From contig JBCCFD010000057.1 in the NCBI GenBank assembly GCA_039029915.1, forward strand, positions 1 to 25,571: DNA of 25,571 nucleotides, in the 5' to 3' direction. The notes beneath the pieces are model-generated. The model saw only the letters and a program-made list of their open reading frames with translations, was not told where the DNA came from and searched no databases. Positions 7,184 to 15,527 of this stretch are shown one piece after another (positions within the stretch are counted from its first letter, which is position 1; every line of letters starts with the position of its first letter). Position numbers and translations under genes: made by a program. The stretch is from QQUD01 sp039029915. GTDB lineage: Bacteria; Chloroflexota; Anaerolineae; Promineifilales; Promineifilaceae.

Positions 7184-7543
7184 ATGAAATATGTACTTTT
7201 GATTTATAGCGATGAGAGCATGGCAGCAAATATGCCACCAGAGATGATGACCGCATTTATGGGGGAATACGAAGCGTATACGCGTGATATTATGGCGGCC
7301 GGTGTGCGTTTAGCTGGCGAAGCTCTACAGCCAACAGCGACCGCGACCACTGTTCAGAATCAAGAGGGGAATGTGGTGACAACACATGGCCCCTTCGCCG
7401 AAACGAAAGAACAGTTAGGTGGCTTTTACCTCATTGAAGCGGAAAATCTTGATGAAGCGATTGCGTGGGCCGGTAAGTGTCCTGAGGCGCGCTTTGGTAA
7501 AATTGAAATTCGCCCCGTAATGAGCTACGACATTACTGAATAA
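7184..7543 (+). CDS. YCII-related (DGPF-domain) protein
   Basis: This 119-aa protein begins MKYVLLIYSDE and has the diagnostic HGPFAETKEQLGGF at residues 68-81, typical of YciI/DGPF (PhnB-like) proteins that accompany ECF42 sigma factors. The role is unknown; a ferredoxin-like small-molecule or peroxide-linked enzyme or sensor has been suggested for relatives. I chose ATG 7184 rather than GTG 7175, since the ATG opens the conserved domain and AAGGGTG at 7171-7177 provides a binding site. An ECF42-type promoter is at 7065-7091. The sigma gene follows after 208 bp containing a large inverted repeat. Confidence 0.93.
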   Translation: MKYVLLIYSDESMAANMPPEMMTAFMGEYEAYTRDIMAAGVRLAGEALQPTATATTVQNQEGNVVTTHGPFAETKEQLGGFYLIEAENLDEAIAWAGKCPEARFGKIEIRPVMSYDITE

Positions 7544-7561
7544 CTGATGTTACACGCTAAA

Positions 7562-7576
7562 AAACCTCTGAGGTTT
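7562..7576 (+). repeat. short hairpin after the YCII gene
   Basis: AAACCTC-T-GAGGTTT forms a small stem 18 bp after the YCII stop. There is no T-tract, so it could be an mRNA 3'-end stabiliser or chance. Confidence 0.3.
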
Positions 7577-7617
7577 GCACCGGTGATACTGCGTAACGCC
7601 AGTGATTAATTGAATCG

Positions 7618-7674
7618 AATTCAACGTGAATTGTCAGAACTTGAGTTCAGATACCGCACAATTCGCGTTGAATT
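7618..7674. repeat. 17-bp inverted repeat with nested hairpin between YCII and sigma genes
   Basis: The arms are AATTCAACGTGAATTGT (7618-7634) and ACAATTCGCGTTGAATT (7658-7674), complementary except for one position. The 23-nt loop contains its own GAACT-TG-AGTTC repeat. It lies about 80 bp upstream of the sigma factor start and has no T-run. It could attenuate transcription between the two genes, be an operator, or be the remnant of a small mobile repeat. Confidence 0.7.
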
Positions 7675-7751
7675 TCTCAGTTTTCTGAACACCAGCAATT
7701 CCTATCGCCTTATTTCGATTTATTTTTAAATTTTGCTGTAGAATTCTCGGG

Positions 7752-9020
7752 ATGAATCAACAGTTATTATCAGATCGCATTGCTGAGGTTTATAAGCAAG
7801 AGTACAGTCAACTTTTAGCAACCCTTATTGGGTATGTGGGTGATTTTGAGGTCGCCGAGGAAGCGTTACAAGATGCGTTTGCCGCCGCCATTCGAGATTG
7901 GAAAAAAAACGGCGTTCCGAACACACCCGGTGCCTGGCTCACGACAACGGCTCGACGCAAAGCAATTGACCGCATACGTCGAGTGCGGTCTGTGCCGTTT
8001 GATGCCCAGCAAATGGCAGACCTCCCCCCTGAGACGTTACATGTCAAAGTTGAATATGATCAGGCTGGCGAAATCCCTGATGAACGGCTTAAGCTGCTTT
8101 TTACTTGCTGTCATCCCGCCCTCCCAGTGGCGCAACGAATTGCGCTCACCCTGCATACGCTTGGTGGATTGACAACCAGTGAAATCGCCGCTGCTTTCCT
8201 TGTGCCATCCACAACAATGGGCCAGCGGCTGGTCCGTGCTAAGCGAAAAATTAAACAAGCCGGTATTCCTTACTACGTGCCTCCGGCGCATCTATTGGCT
8301 GAGCGGTTGGCGTCAGTAACGGCCGTTATCTACCTCATTTTCACCGAAGGCTACGCCGCCACGGCCGGAGACGACTTGATCCGGCATGAGCTATGTGATA
8401 ACGCCATTCGCTTGTGCCGCATTCTTGAATCCCTGATACGCGTCAACAAAACTGATGTACCGGCTCAGCAGTATGCTGAAGTGCTGGGATTATTGGCGCT
8501 TATGCTGCTCCACCATTCACGTAGTAAGGCTCGTTTAGATGCCGCCAATAATTTAATTCCGCTCACAGAACAAGATCGAACCAAGTGGGATCATTTTTCT
8601 ATTCAAGAAGGTATCTCACTAGTAGAAAAAGCGTTGTACATGCAGGTGCCTGGCAATTATCAGCTTCAGGCCGCTATTGCCGCCCTCCACGCTGAAGCAA
8701 AAGAGCCCGAGCAAACAGATTGGATCCAGATTGCCGAACTATACCGTGAGTTAATGCGTTTTAATCTGTCAGCCATTATTCGGCTGAATCACGCCGTTGC
8801 GATTTCACTGGCCTATCAGCCAGACAAAGGGTTGATTTTGCTGGATCTAATTGGTGATGAGCTCAAGCAGTATGCCCCATTTCATTTAGCTCAGGCCGAT
8901 ATGCTGCGGCGTATGGGAGAACTCGATGCGGCTCAGATTGCTTATGAATCAGCTCATCAGAATACGCAAAATGAAGTGGAGCGTCATTACATCAACCAGC
9001 GAATGCGCGATCTCAAATAA
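7752..9020 (+). CDS. ECF42-group RNA polymerase sigma factor with long C-terminal extension
   Basis: This 422-aa protein has sigma-70 region 2 at about residues 12-78 (VAEEALQDAFAAAIRDW, then AWLTTTARRKAIDRIRR) and region 4 at about 108-168 (LPVAQRIALTLHTLGGL, TTSEIAAAFLVPSTTMGQRL). A conserved LLFTCCHPAL lies between them. Beyond residue 180 there is a roughly 240-aa helical extension (DUF6596-like then TPR-like: IYLIFTEGYAA, LLALMLLHHSR, QLQAAIAALHAEA, DMLRRMGELDAAQIAYESA). ECF42 proteins lack an anti-sigma partner and are thought to be controlled by this extension. No anti-sigma gene is present. The gene lies between two probable targets and lacks an obvious TGTCGA promoter of its own. The start ATG has only a weak binding site. 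Confidence 0.95.
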   Translation: MNQQLLSDRIAEVYKQEYSQLLATLIGYVGDFEVAEEALQDAFAAAIRDWKKNGVPNTPGAWLTTTARRKAIDRIRRVRSVPFDAQQMADLPPETLHVKVEYDQAGEIPDERLKLLFTCCHPALPVAQRIALTLHTLGGLTTSEIAAAFLVPSTTMGQRLVRAKRKIKQAGIPYYVPPAHLLAERLASVTAVIYLIFTEGYAATAGDDLIRHELCDNAIRLCRILESLIRVNKTDVPAQQYAEVLGLLALMLLHHSRSKARLDAANNLIPLTEQDRTKWDHFSIQEGISLVEKALYMQVPGNYQLQAAIAALHAEAKEPEQTDWIQIAELYRELMRFNLSAIIRLNHAVAISLAYQPDKGLILLDLIGDELKQYAPFHLAQADMLRRMGELDAAQIAYESAHQNTQNEVERHYINQRMRDLK

Positions 9021-9035
9021 TTTGCAAAAGTTGGA

Positions 9036-9062
9036 TGTCGAAATTCGGAACTTTACTGCGTC
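9036..9062 (+). promoter_or_regulatory. ECF42-type promoter TGTCGA-N17-CGTC upstream of the SRPBCC gene
   Basis: TGTCGA (9036-9041) and CGTC (9059-9062) have exactly the 17-bp spacing of the site at 7065-7091, with identical AAT after the -35 and CTG before and GGTA after the -10. It begins 16 bp after the sigma factor stop, so the sigma factor probably drives the next gene independently. The implied leader is about 105 nt. Confidence 0.75.
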
Positions 9063-9174
9063 GGTAAGGTGAATAATGATTTGAGCGAGTTTGAGTTGGT
9101 TAAGATAGACGCCCTTAAACATATCTGCTCAATCCAAACTTAAAAATATTTGAGGTATTTAGGAGAATAAAATA

Positions 9175-9630
9175 ATGAGCACATCTACAAATGGAAAGGC
9201 ATCAACCATAAAAGAGACATTTAGTCGTGAAACCAGTGTTTCAATCCAGATTGAGGCATCCCCCGCTATCGTGTGGGGGCTACTCACAAACGCTAGCGAT
9301 GCCGCTCGCTGGAACTCAACGATTGTCTCGCTTGAAGGCAACATTGCCTTGGGGCAAACGGTTAAGCTGGTATCAACACTGGATGAAAGCCGCACCTTTA
9401 ATCTGACCGTCAAAGAATTTGAGCCTGAGAAACGATTGGTTTGGGGAGACCGTCAAGGTAGCCGCGTTTATTCGATTACGCCTCAAGGCAGTGGTGTTAT
9501 ATTTTCGATGAATGAAAAAATCGGTGGTTTTTTATTTCCCCTTTTTAGTCGCTTTATTCCTCCGTTTGATGAATCTTTCGAGCAGTTTGCGGCTGACTTA
9601 AAGCGGGAAGCGGAGCGGCAAGCCGGTTAG
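9175..9630 (+). CDS. SRPBCC (START/Bet v 1-like) family protein
   Basis: This 151-aa protein shows the SRPBCC pattern: VSIQIEASPAIVWGLLTNA (first strand and helix), DAARWNSTI, a central KLVSTLDESRTFNLTVKEFE, then KRLVWGD, and a long C-terminal helix (FDESFEQFAADLKREAERQ). These proteins bind hydrophobic ligands in a deep cavity; some are polyketide cyclases or Hsp90 activators. AGGAG at 9161-9165 supports ATG 9175. It shares the ECF42-type promoter with the YCII gene, so it is probably part of the same regulon. The ligand is unknown. Confidence 0.9.
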   Translation: MSTSTNGKASTIKETFSRETSVSIQIEASPAIVWGLLTNASDAARWNSTIVSLEGNIALGQTVKLVSTLDESRTFNLTVKEFEPEKRLVWGDRQGSRVYSITPQGSGVIFSMNEKIGGFLFPLFSRFIPPFDESFEQFAADLKREAERQAG

Positions 9631-9828
9631 AAATGAGTGTTTGGTATTAACGTAGAACATGGTGGGGGAGCCAAAACCTACCAAACCAGCCAAAATTATT
9701 TCATAAGTAAAAATTTTTAGGACAACTGAGCAGGCCCTTTTCTGAGAATGGCGTATTTCAAGTTGCATCCAAAACGGCTGAATGGCAAAATAGCCCTTAG
9801 GTAAATTTTATTGATTTTCATATAAATC

Positions 9829-9879
9829 GAGAACAAAAAGTTGATTGAAGTATCGCAACTTGGTTAAAGTTTTGTTCTC
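9829..9879. repeat. nested inverted repeat upstream of the hybrid histidine kinase
   Basis: The outer arms GAGAACAAAA (9829-9838) and TTTTGTTCTC (9870-9879) match perfectly, and an inner pair AAGTTG (9838-9843) / CAACTT (9856-9861) extends the pairing with an asymmetric bulge. It ends 35 bp before the kinase start codon, so it could be an operator for the downstream response regulator or a leader hairpin that sequesters translation. The rest of the 284-bp gap 9631-9914 shows no gene. Confidence 0.6.
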
Positions 9880-9914
9880 CTACTTACATATATCCTAAAT
9901 GACCACGGGAAAAA

Positions 9915-11921
9915 ATGGAAAACGCGAAACAGCTATTAGAGTATGTTATTGACGTTAGCCGCAAAATGGCGGAGACGCGAGAGCCTCAAACGCTCTATGA
10001 TTTAGTCATTAATGAGGTGCTGACCCTAGTAGGCGCGGAGCGCGGTTGCTTGGTTCTTTTTGATGCCGACAATCAACTGGATTTCAAAGCTTTTCGGGAA
10101 ACAGATGCAAGCAGTAAGACATCTTATGCAACTGACCAGATTAGCCGTTCAATTTTAGACTATGTTGTGCATCACAAAGAAGCGCTCGTGCTGGGCAATG
10201 CGGCCATGGATTCTCGTTTTGCACAATCGAAAAGCGTCATGGATCATCGGCTGCGGTCCGTGATGTGTGTTCCGCTGATGACGCAGGAACAAATTGTGGG
10301 GGCGATTTATGTTGAGAATCGGGCCATTCAATCCCGTTTTAAAAAAGAGGACATTGGCCCGCTGACTCTTTTTGCAAATCAAGCGGCCGTTTCTATCGAA
10401 AATGTCCAGCTCTATAACACGCTAGAGGATCGGGTTGAAAAGCGTACGGCCGAATTAGAGACGCTGAATGATCAACTGGCTGAAACGATGTCTCAACTGG
10501 TTGTTTCTAAAAAGGAAGCCGATGTTGCCAATCAGGCTAAAAGCGCCTTTCTAGCCAATATGAGCCACGAGCTACGAACCCCACTCAACGGCATTTTAGG
10601 CTACGCTCAGATTTTACAAAGAGACAATCAACTGTCCGATAACGGCCGTAATGGTCTCAATACCATTTATGAAAACGGTAAATATCTCTTGATGCTTATT
10701 GATGACGTGCTCGATCTAGCGCGCATCGAAGCGGGGCGGCTAGAACTATTTCCTAATGAAATGCATCTGCCCTCGTTTTTAAACGGCGTGGTTTCCTTAA
10801 TGCGGCTATCTGCCCAGCAAAGAGACCTTGAGTTTATATATGAGGCGTCTGCTGAAATACCTGAGTTTATATTGGCTGACGAAACCCGCCTGCGACAAGT
10901 TCTCTTGAACCTGTTGGGGAATGCGGTCAAATTCACTCCCAATGGCTTTGTTAAGTTTGAGGTTATCAGTCGATGTGAAGATGCATCCCGAAATTTTTGT
11001 TCTTTGCAATTTAAGGTGACCGATACTGGATTAGGCATTTCAGAAGCTGAAATTACGAAGATATTTGAACCATTTAAGCAAGCAGGAACGGCCGTTGAGC
11101 AAGCCAAAGGAACTGGATTAGGGCTATCTATCAGTCAGCAACTTGTAGAGCTAATGGATAGCACGATAGATGTTCAAAGCGAAATGGACAGCGGTAGCGT
11201 CTTTTCATTTGGCATTGAAGTACCAATTTTAGAAATGGCCCAAACGATTGAGGATAAAACCTTAACTATTAAAGGGTACATAGGAAAAACAAAGCGCGTA
11301 TTAATTGTGGATGATCGGCCTGAGAATTTAGCGGTTTTGTTAAGCTTTTTAGATCCTTTAAATTTTGAAATGGAAATTGCTAGCAATGGTGCAGATGCTA
11401 TACATCTTACAAAGCAATGGCAGCCTGATTTGATTCTTATGGATTTAATCATGCCAGATGTTTCAGGTTTTGAAGTTGTTAAAGAAATGAAAGCTGATGA
11501 CGCAACGAAGAATATACCCATCGTGGCCGTTTCAGCCAGCATAGGGCGGGCAGCTCAAACCCAAAGCAAAGAAGCCGGTTGTGACGCATTTTTATCAAAA
11601 CCGGTAGAATATAGTGAGCTTCTAAAGATAGTGGGGGATCTTTTGGAGCTTGAATGGGTCTTTGAAGCGCAGCCTTCGTCTGCTCAAGATGGGGGAAATC
11701 CTGTCAATTCATTTGAAATTATTGCGCCATCGCAGGATAATCTGAAGACTCTTTATGACCTTGCACGAACCGGAAACTTAAGACGTATTCGGGAAGAGAT
11801 CAACAGCTTGTTAGCTTTGTCAAACTCATATCAGCCTTTTGCTAATGTCATACTGGCTCATGTTGAGGCATTCGAAACACGCGAAATTCGTCAATTTATT
11901 GAACGCTTTCTAGGTAAATAA
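9915..11921 (+). CDS. GAF-domain hybrid sensor histidine kinase/response regulator
   Basis: This 668-aa cytoplasmic protein has no transmembrane segment. Order: GAF domain about 5-165 (GAERGCLVLFD, SVMCVPLM, GAIYVENR); coiled coil about 167-208; HisKA with phospho-acceptor His218 in MSHELRTPLNGIL; HATPase_c about 315-436 with N-box LNLLGNAVKF, DTGLGIS and GTGLGLS; REC domain about 460-578 with acidic Asp466-467, acceptor Asp510 and Lys562; and a C-terminal helical tail 605-665. The tail has no HPt histidine motif; similar tails occur on cyanobacterial hybrid kinases. GAF suggests sensing of a cytoplasmic ligand such as a cyclic nucleotide, haem or chromophore. It heads a four-gene operon. The binding site before the ATG is weak (CGGGA). 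Confidence 0.95.
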   Translation: MENAKQLLEYVIDVSRKMAETREPQTLYDLVINEVLTLVGAERGCLVLFDADNQLDFKAFRETDASSKTSYATDQISRSILDYVVHHKEALVLGNAAMDSRFAQSKSVMDHRLRSVMCVPLMTQEQIVGAIYVENRAIQSRFKKEDIGPLTLFANQAAVSIENVQLYNTLEDRVEKRTAELETLNDQLAETMSQLVVSKKEADVANQAKSAFLANMSHELRTPLNGILGYAQILQRDNQLSDNGRNGLNTIYENGKYLLMLIDDVLDLARIEAGRLELFPNEMHLPSFLNGVVSLMRLSAQQRDLEFIYEASAEIPEFILADETRLRQVLLNLLGNAVKFTPNGFVKFEVISRCEDASRNFCSLQFKVTDTGLGISEAEITKIFEPFKQAGTAVEQAKGTGLGLSISQQLVELMDSTIDVQSEMDSGSVFSFGIEVPILEMAQTIEDKTLTIKGYIGKTKRVLIVDDRPENLAVLLSFLDPLNFEMEIASNGADAIHLTKQWQPDLILMDLIMPDVSGFEVVKEMKADDATKNIPIVAVSASIGRAAQTQSKEAGCDAFLSKPVEYSELLKIVGDLLELEWVFEAQPSSAQDGGNPVNSFEIIAPSQDNLKTLYDLARTGNLRRIREEINSLLALSNSYQPFANVILAHVEAFETREIRQFIERFLGK

Positions 11922-11970
11922 CGAAATCGTCATTTGCCTTTCCTCAACCTATTATCAACTAAATACGAAT

Positions 11971-14900
11971 ATGAATCCACGCATTAATAATAGATATATT
12001 TTGCAAGAAGAACTCGGAGCTGGGGGAATGGGCGTTGTTTCACTGGCGTATGATCGACTAGTGCGGGAGTCGGTGGCGTTGAAAATGGTGCATCTCCCCG
12101 TGGAAAGGCTTGATTTTCACAGTCGTTCGCCAGGATTGATGCTTGATGATTTACGCTTAGCGCTTGCTCGGGAGTTTCAAGTGCTGGCTGGCTTACGACA
12201 TCCGCACATCATTTCCGTTTTAAACTACGGTTTCGATCAATTTTTAACCCCTTTTTACACAATGTCCTATTTGCCAAGCGCCGAGAATATACTCGAAGCG
12301 GGAAAAGCCTTGCCGCAGAATCAAAAAATTGATTTGATGATGCAAATGCTTCAGGCCTTGGCTTATTTGCATCGGCGTGGGGTGCTTCATCGTGATTTGA
12401 AACCGGATAATGTTTTAGTTACAGACGGTCATTTGCGCGTTTTAGATTTTGGCTTGGCCATCGCTCAGAGCGACTCAAAAGATAGCTCGACGAGCGGCAC
12501 GCCGGCATATTGGGCACCTGAAATTTGGTTAGGCGAATCGTTTTCAGAACCCGCTGACCTTTTTGCCGCTGGTGTTATTGGGTTTGAATTATTGGTGGGG
12601 CAACATCCATTTGGACCTGTGGACGCTTGGATGTTAGATCGGGTTTTAGATAGTTCGCCAGATTGGACATTGCTGGGAGATGATGCCGCTTTAACGGCCG
12701 TTTTTCAAAAACTTCTTTCAAAATCACCAGATAAACGATATCAAAGCGCCAACGATGTGCTCGATGATCTCAACGCCATTAATTCTGATTTAGCCCCAAC
12801 CGAAAGTCATGCGATCCGGGAAAGTTTTCTACAGGCGGCCGCTTTTGTGGGGCGTGATGAAGAGATGGCTCGGTTAGCGACTATCCAAGAGCAGGTTGAA
12901 AATAATCAGCCCGCCTTGACCTTGATAGGGGGTGAGAGCGGGGTTGGGAAATCCCGTTTGCTAGATGAATTGCGGACGCGCCTGCTTGTGTCGGGGTGGC
13001 AGGTCATTTATGGACAGGCCGTTTTAGATGGGGGGACCTCTTTCCAAATGTGGCGAGAAGTGATGCCTCATCTTGTCTTAAACAGTGAAATCTCAGAGCT
13101 TGAAGCGGGCGTGCTGCAGCAAATTATTCCCAACATTGGGCAAATTATTGATAAGCCCATTGTCGCGCCACCAAAAATTTCCGAACAAGAATCTCAACAG
13201 CGCCTGATTTTCACTTTTATTGAACTGATGAAGCGGCAGACCCAACCAACGCTGCTGCTGCTTGAGGATTTGCAGTGGGCAGAAAGTAGCCTGCAGCCGC
13301 TCCAGGGAATCCTTAAGCGTTTGGGAGCTAGCCCCATTTGGATTATTGGGAGCTACCGTCACGATGAGCGCCCAGATTTACCCGAGCAGTTCCCAAACGC
13401 TGAGGCCATCGCTTTGGAACGCTTGGGACTGGATGCCATTTCAACCTTGACGCAATCGATGCTCGGGGAGGGAATAACCCAGCAGGAAGATGTCCTCCAG
13501 CTCTTACAAAAGGAGACGGAAGGAAATGCCTTTTTCTTGGTTGAGGTGGTCCGTGCTTTAGCGGAGGAAGCGGGCACTTTGGCAAATGTGGGCGAAATGT
13601 CTTTGCCTGAAGGGGTATTTACAGGCGGCATGGAGTCGATTATTAGACGGCGACTTGATAAGATGCCAGCACATTTTCATCAGCTACTGGTGCAAACGGC
13701 CGTTTACGGGCGTGAACTTGATCTGAAGTTGATCCCTGTTTTGCAAAAAGGGATTGAACTTGATGGATGGCTATCATTGGGATTAGATACGGCCGTCTTT
13801 ACCGTTCAAGAAAACCAGTGGCGTTTTGCGCACGATAAGCTGAGGGAAGCGCTGCTCAAAGATATTCAGCCCGAAAATAAGGTAAGTTTATTTAGAACGG
13901 TCGCCGCAGCGGCTGAATCGCTTTATGCAGATGATGAGAGTGAAGCGGGTACGGCGGCGAGACTGTGGCACGGAGCGGAGGATCATCAAAAAGAACGGCA
14001 CTACGCCCTCGTTGCTGGGAAATATAATGCTCAGGCGTTTAATAACGAAGAAGCGATACGGTTTTTGAGTCGGGCGTTAGAATTAACTACGGCAGAGGAT
14101 AGAAACGGCCGTTTTGAAATCTTGATGGCGCGGGAAGCTGTTTTTAACCTTCTCGGTGAGCGGGACTCCCAAAAACAAGATTTAGATTTACTTGAACAAT
14201 CATTAAGTGATGGCGTTGATTTAGAAACGCGGGCGCAGGTTTTGTTAAAACAATCCAGCTATTCAGAAGCTGTTGGGGAGTATGATGACGCCCTAAACGC
14301 TGTGCAGAAAGCCTTGACCTTGGCGAAGCAAGAAAAAGATGAGCATGTCAGACGGTTGGCGACATTTGCAATAGGTAGAGTCTACGTTCGAAAAGGGCAA
14401 ACTGATCAAGCCTTAATCTATCTCGAGGAGAATTTAGAACAAGAACGTCAAATAAACAGTAAAATTGGCGAAGGAAATGCCCTGCATCAATTGGGGAATT
14501 TATCATATGCCAAAGGCGAATTTCAGGAAGGTTTTAACTATTTTGAACAAGCTGTCGAAATTTACCGTGAGCTAAATGATCAATATCGTGAAGGACAAAG
14601 TTTAATTGGGTTGGCAAACACATCAAGATTGTTAAATCGACAAGAAGATGTTGATAAATATCTAAAAAGAGGTTTAAAAATCAACAAGGCAATTGGCAAT
14701 AAACGAATTGAGGGGGATTTATTGTCTAACTTAGGTGTTTCAGCCGCAATCCAAGGGAAGTTTGGAGAAGCCAAGCGGTTTTTTCAAATGTGGCTCCAAA
14801 ATGCTGTCGATATTGGTGACCAAATAAGCCAAGCCAACTGTTTAGGCAATATGGGGTATCTTGTTTTTATTTGGGGGTCTTATGAAGAAGCACGGGAATA

Positions 14901-15504
14901 TTTAGAGGAAAGTTTGGTTTTATTTGGTGACAAGTCGCCCCGCTCAAGAGCATTTATGTTGGGGAATCTTGGCGGAGTGGCGATAAGACAAATGAATTTG
15001 GAAGAAGCTGTCGAGATTTTTAATGAAAGCATCACGATTAGTCGTGAAATTGGGGATCAATTTGTAGAAGCTTCTTCAATCAGAGATTTAGGGTATGTGG
15101 CGTATTTAAAAAAGGCGTACACTCAGGCGGAAGACCTTTACAAAAAAGCTTTAGAAAAATTCAGTGAAATGGAAGTGACAAATTATATTATTTCAATGCA
15201 AGCTCATCTAGCTCAATTATATTTTGTACAACAAAAATCAAGCGAGCCCTATTTAAGTGATGTGCTCAAAAAACTTGAGCAGGACCCCTCATTAGTGGGG
15301 AGCGAAAATGGCTATCTCATTTATTTGACCTGTATCAAATGTTTAATGGCAAAATCTGATCAACGAGCAGTTTCGCTCGTGAAACAAGCCTATTCTCAGT
15401 TAGTAGAGCAAGCTGGAAATATTGAGGATGAGCTAATTAAGAAATCGTTTTGGGAAAATGTTGACGAACATCGGGAAATAGCAGAACTCTACCGTCAACT
15501 TTAA
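11971..15504 (+). CDS. serine/threonine kinase-AAA ATPase-TPR giant regulator (PknK-like)
   Basis: This 1177-aa protein starts with a complete Hanks-type kinase: GAGGMGVV (16-23), catalytic Lys38, HRDLKPDN (140-147), DFG (159-161), TPAYWAPE (177-184). It continues with a STAND/AAA ATPase at about 290-640: VGRDEEM, Walker A GGESGVGKS (320-328), Walker B LLLLEDLQW (428-436), and RFAHDKLREALL (618-629). From about 680 to 1110 it consists of TPR-like helical repeats. No DNA-binding domain is seen. Such proteins use the ATPase-TPR part to sense a ligand or partner and the kinase to phosphorylate Ser/Thr. Sitting between a histidine kinase (49 bp gap) and a response regulator (23 bp gap), it probably modulates that two-component pathway. 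No ribosome binding site precedes the ATG, suggesting coupled translation. Confidence 0.95.
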   Translation: MNPRINNRYILQEELGAGGMGVVSLAYDRLVRESVALKMVHLPVERLDFHSRSPGLMLDDLRLALAREFQVLAGLRHPHIISVLNYGFDQFLTPFYTMSYLPSAENILEAGKALPQNQKIDLMMQMLQALAYLHRRGVLHRDLKPDNVLVTDGHLRVLDFGLAIAQSDSKDSSTSGTPAYWAPEIWLGESFSEPADLFAAGVIGFELLVGQHPFGPVDAWMLDRVLDSSPDWTLLGDDAALTAVFQKLLSKSPDKRYQSANDVLDDLNAINSDLAPTESHAIRESFLQAAAFVGRDEEMARLATIQEQVENNQPALTLIGGESGVGKSRLLDELRTRLLVSGWQVIYGQAVLDGGTSFQMWREVMPHLVLNSEISELEAGVLQQIIPNIGQIIDKPIVAPPKISEQESQQRLIFTFIELMKRQTQPTLLLLEDLQWAESSLQPLQGILKRLGASPIWIIGSYRHDERPDLPEQFPNAEAIALERLGLDAISTLTQSMLGEGITQQEDVLQLLQKETEGNAFFLVEVVRALAEEAGTLANVGEMSLPEGVFTGGMESIIRRRLDKMPAHFHQLLVQTAVYGRELDLKLIPVLQKGIELDGWLSLGLDTAVFTVQENQWRFAHDKLREALLKDIQPENKVSLFRTVAAAAESLYADDESEAGTAARLWHGAEDHQKERHYALVAGKYNAQAFNNEEAIRFLSRALELTTAEDRNGRFEILMAREAVFNLLGERDSQKQDLDLLEQSLSDGVDLETRAQVLLKQSSYSEAVGEYDDALNAVQKALTLAKQEKDEHVRRLATFAIGRVYVRKGQTDQALIYLEENLEQERQINSKIGEGNALHQLGNLSYAKGEFQEGFNYFEQAVEIYRELNDQYREGQSLIGLANTSRLLNRQEDVDKYLKRGLKINKAIGNKRIEGDLLSNLGVSAAIQGKFGEAKRFFQMWLQNAVDIGDQISQANCLGNMGYLVFIWGSYEEAREYLEESLVLFGDKSPRSRAFMLGNLGGVAIRQMNLEEAVEIFNESITISREIGDQFVEASSIRDLGYVAYLKKAYTQAEDLYKKALEKFSEMEVTNYIISMQAHLAQLYFVQQKSSEPYLSDVLKKLEQDPSLVGSENGYLIYLTCIKCLMAKSDQRAVSLVKQAYSQLVEQAGNIEDELIKKSFWENVDEHREIAELYRQL

Positions 15505-15527
15505 GTAGACCATATATTGGAGAACGC

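Noticed and set aside
13343..13631. Open frames antisense to the Ser/Thr kinase-STAND gene
   Set aside because: They have no ribosome sites and low-complexity, Ser/Pro/Arg-rich translations, and they lie over a well-conserved Walker B to sensor region; they are shadows of the real gene.
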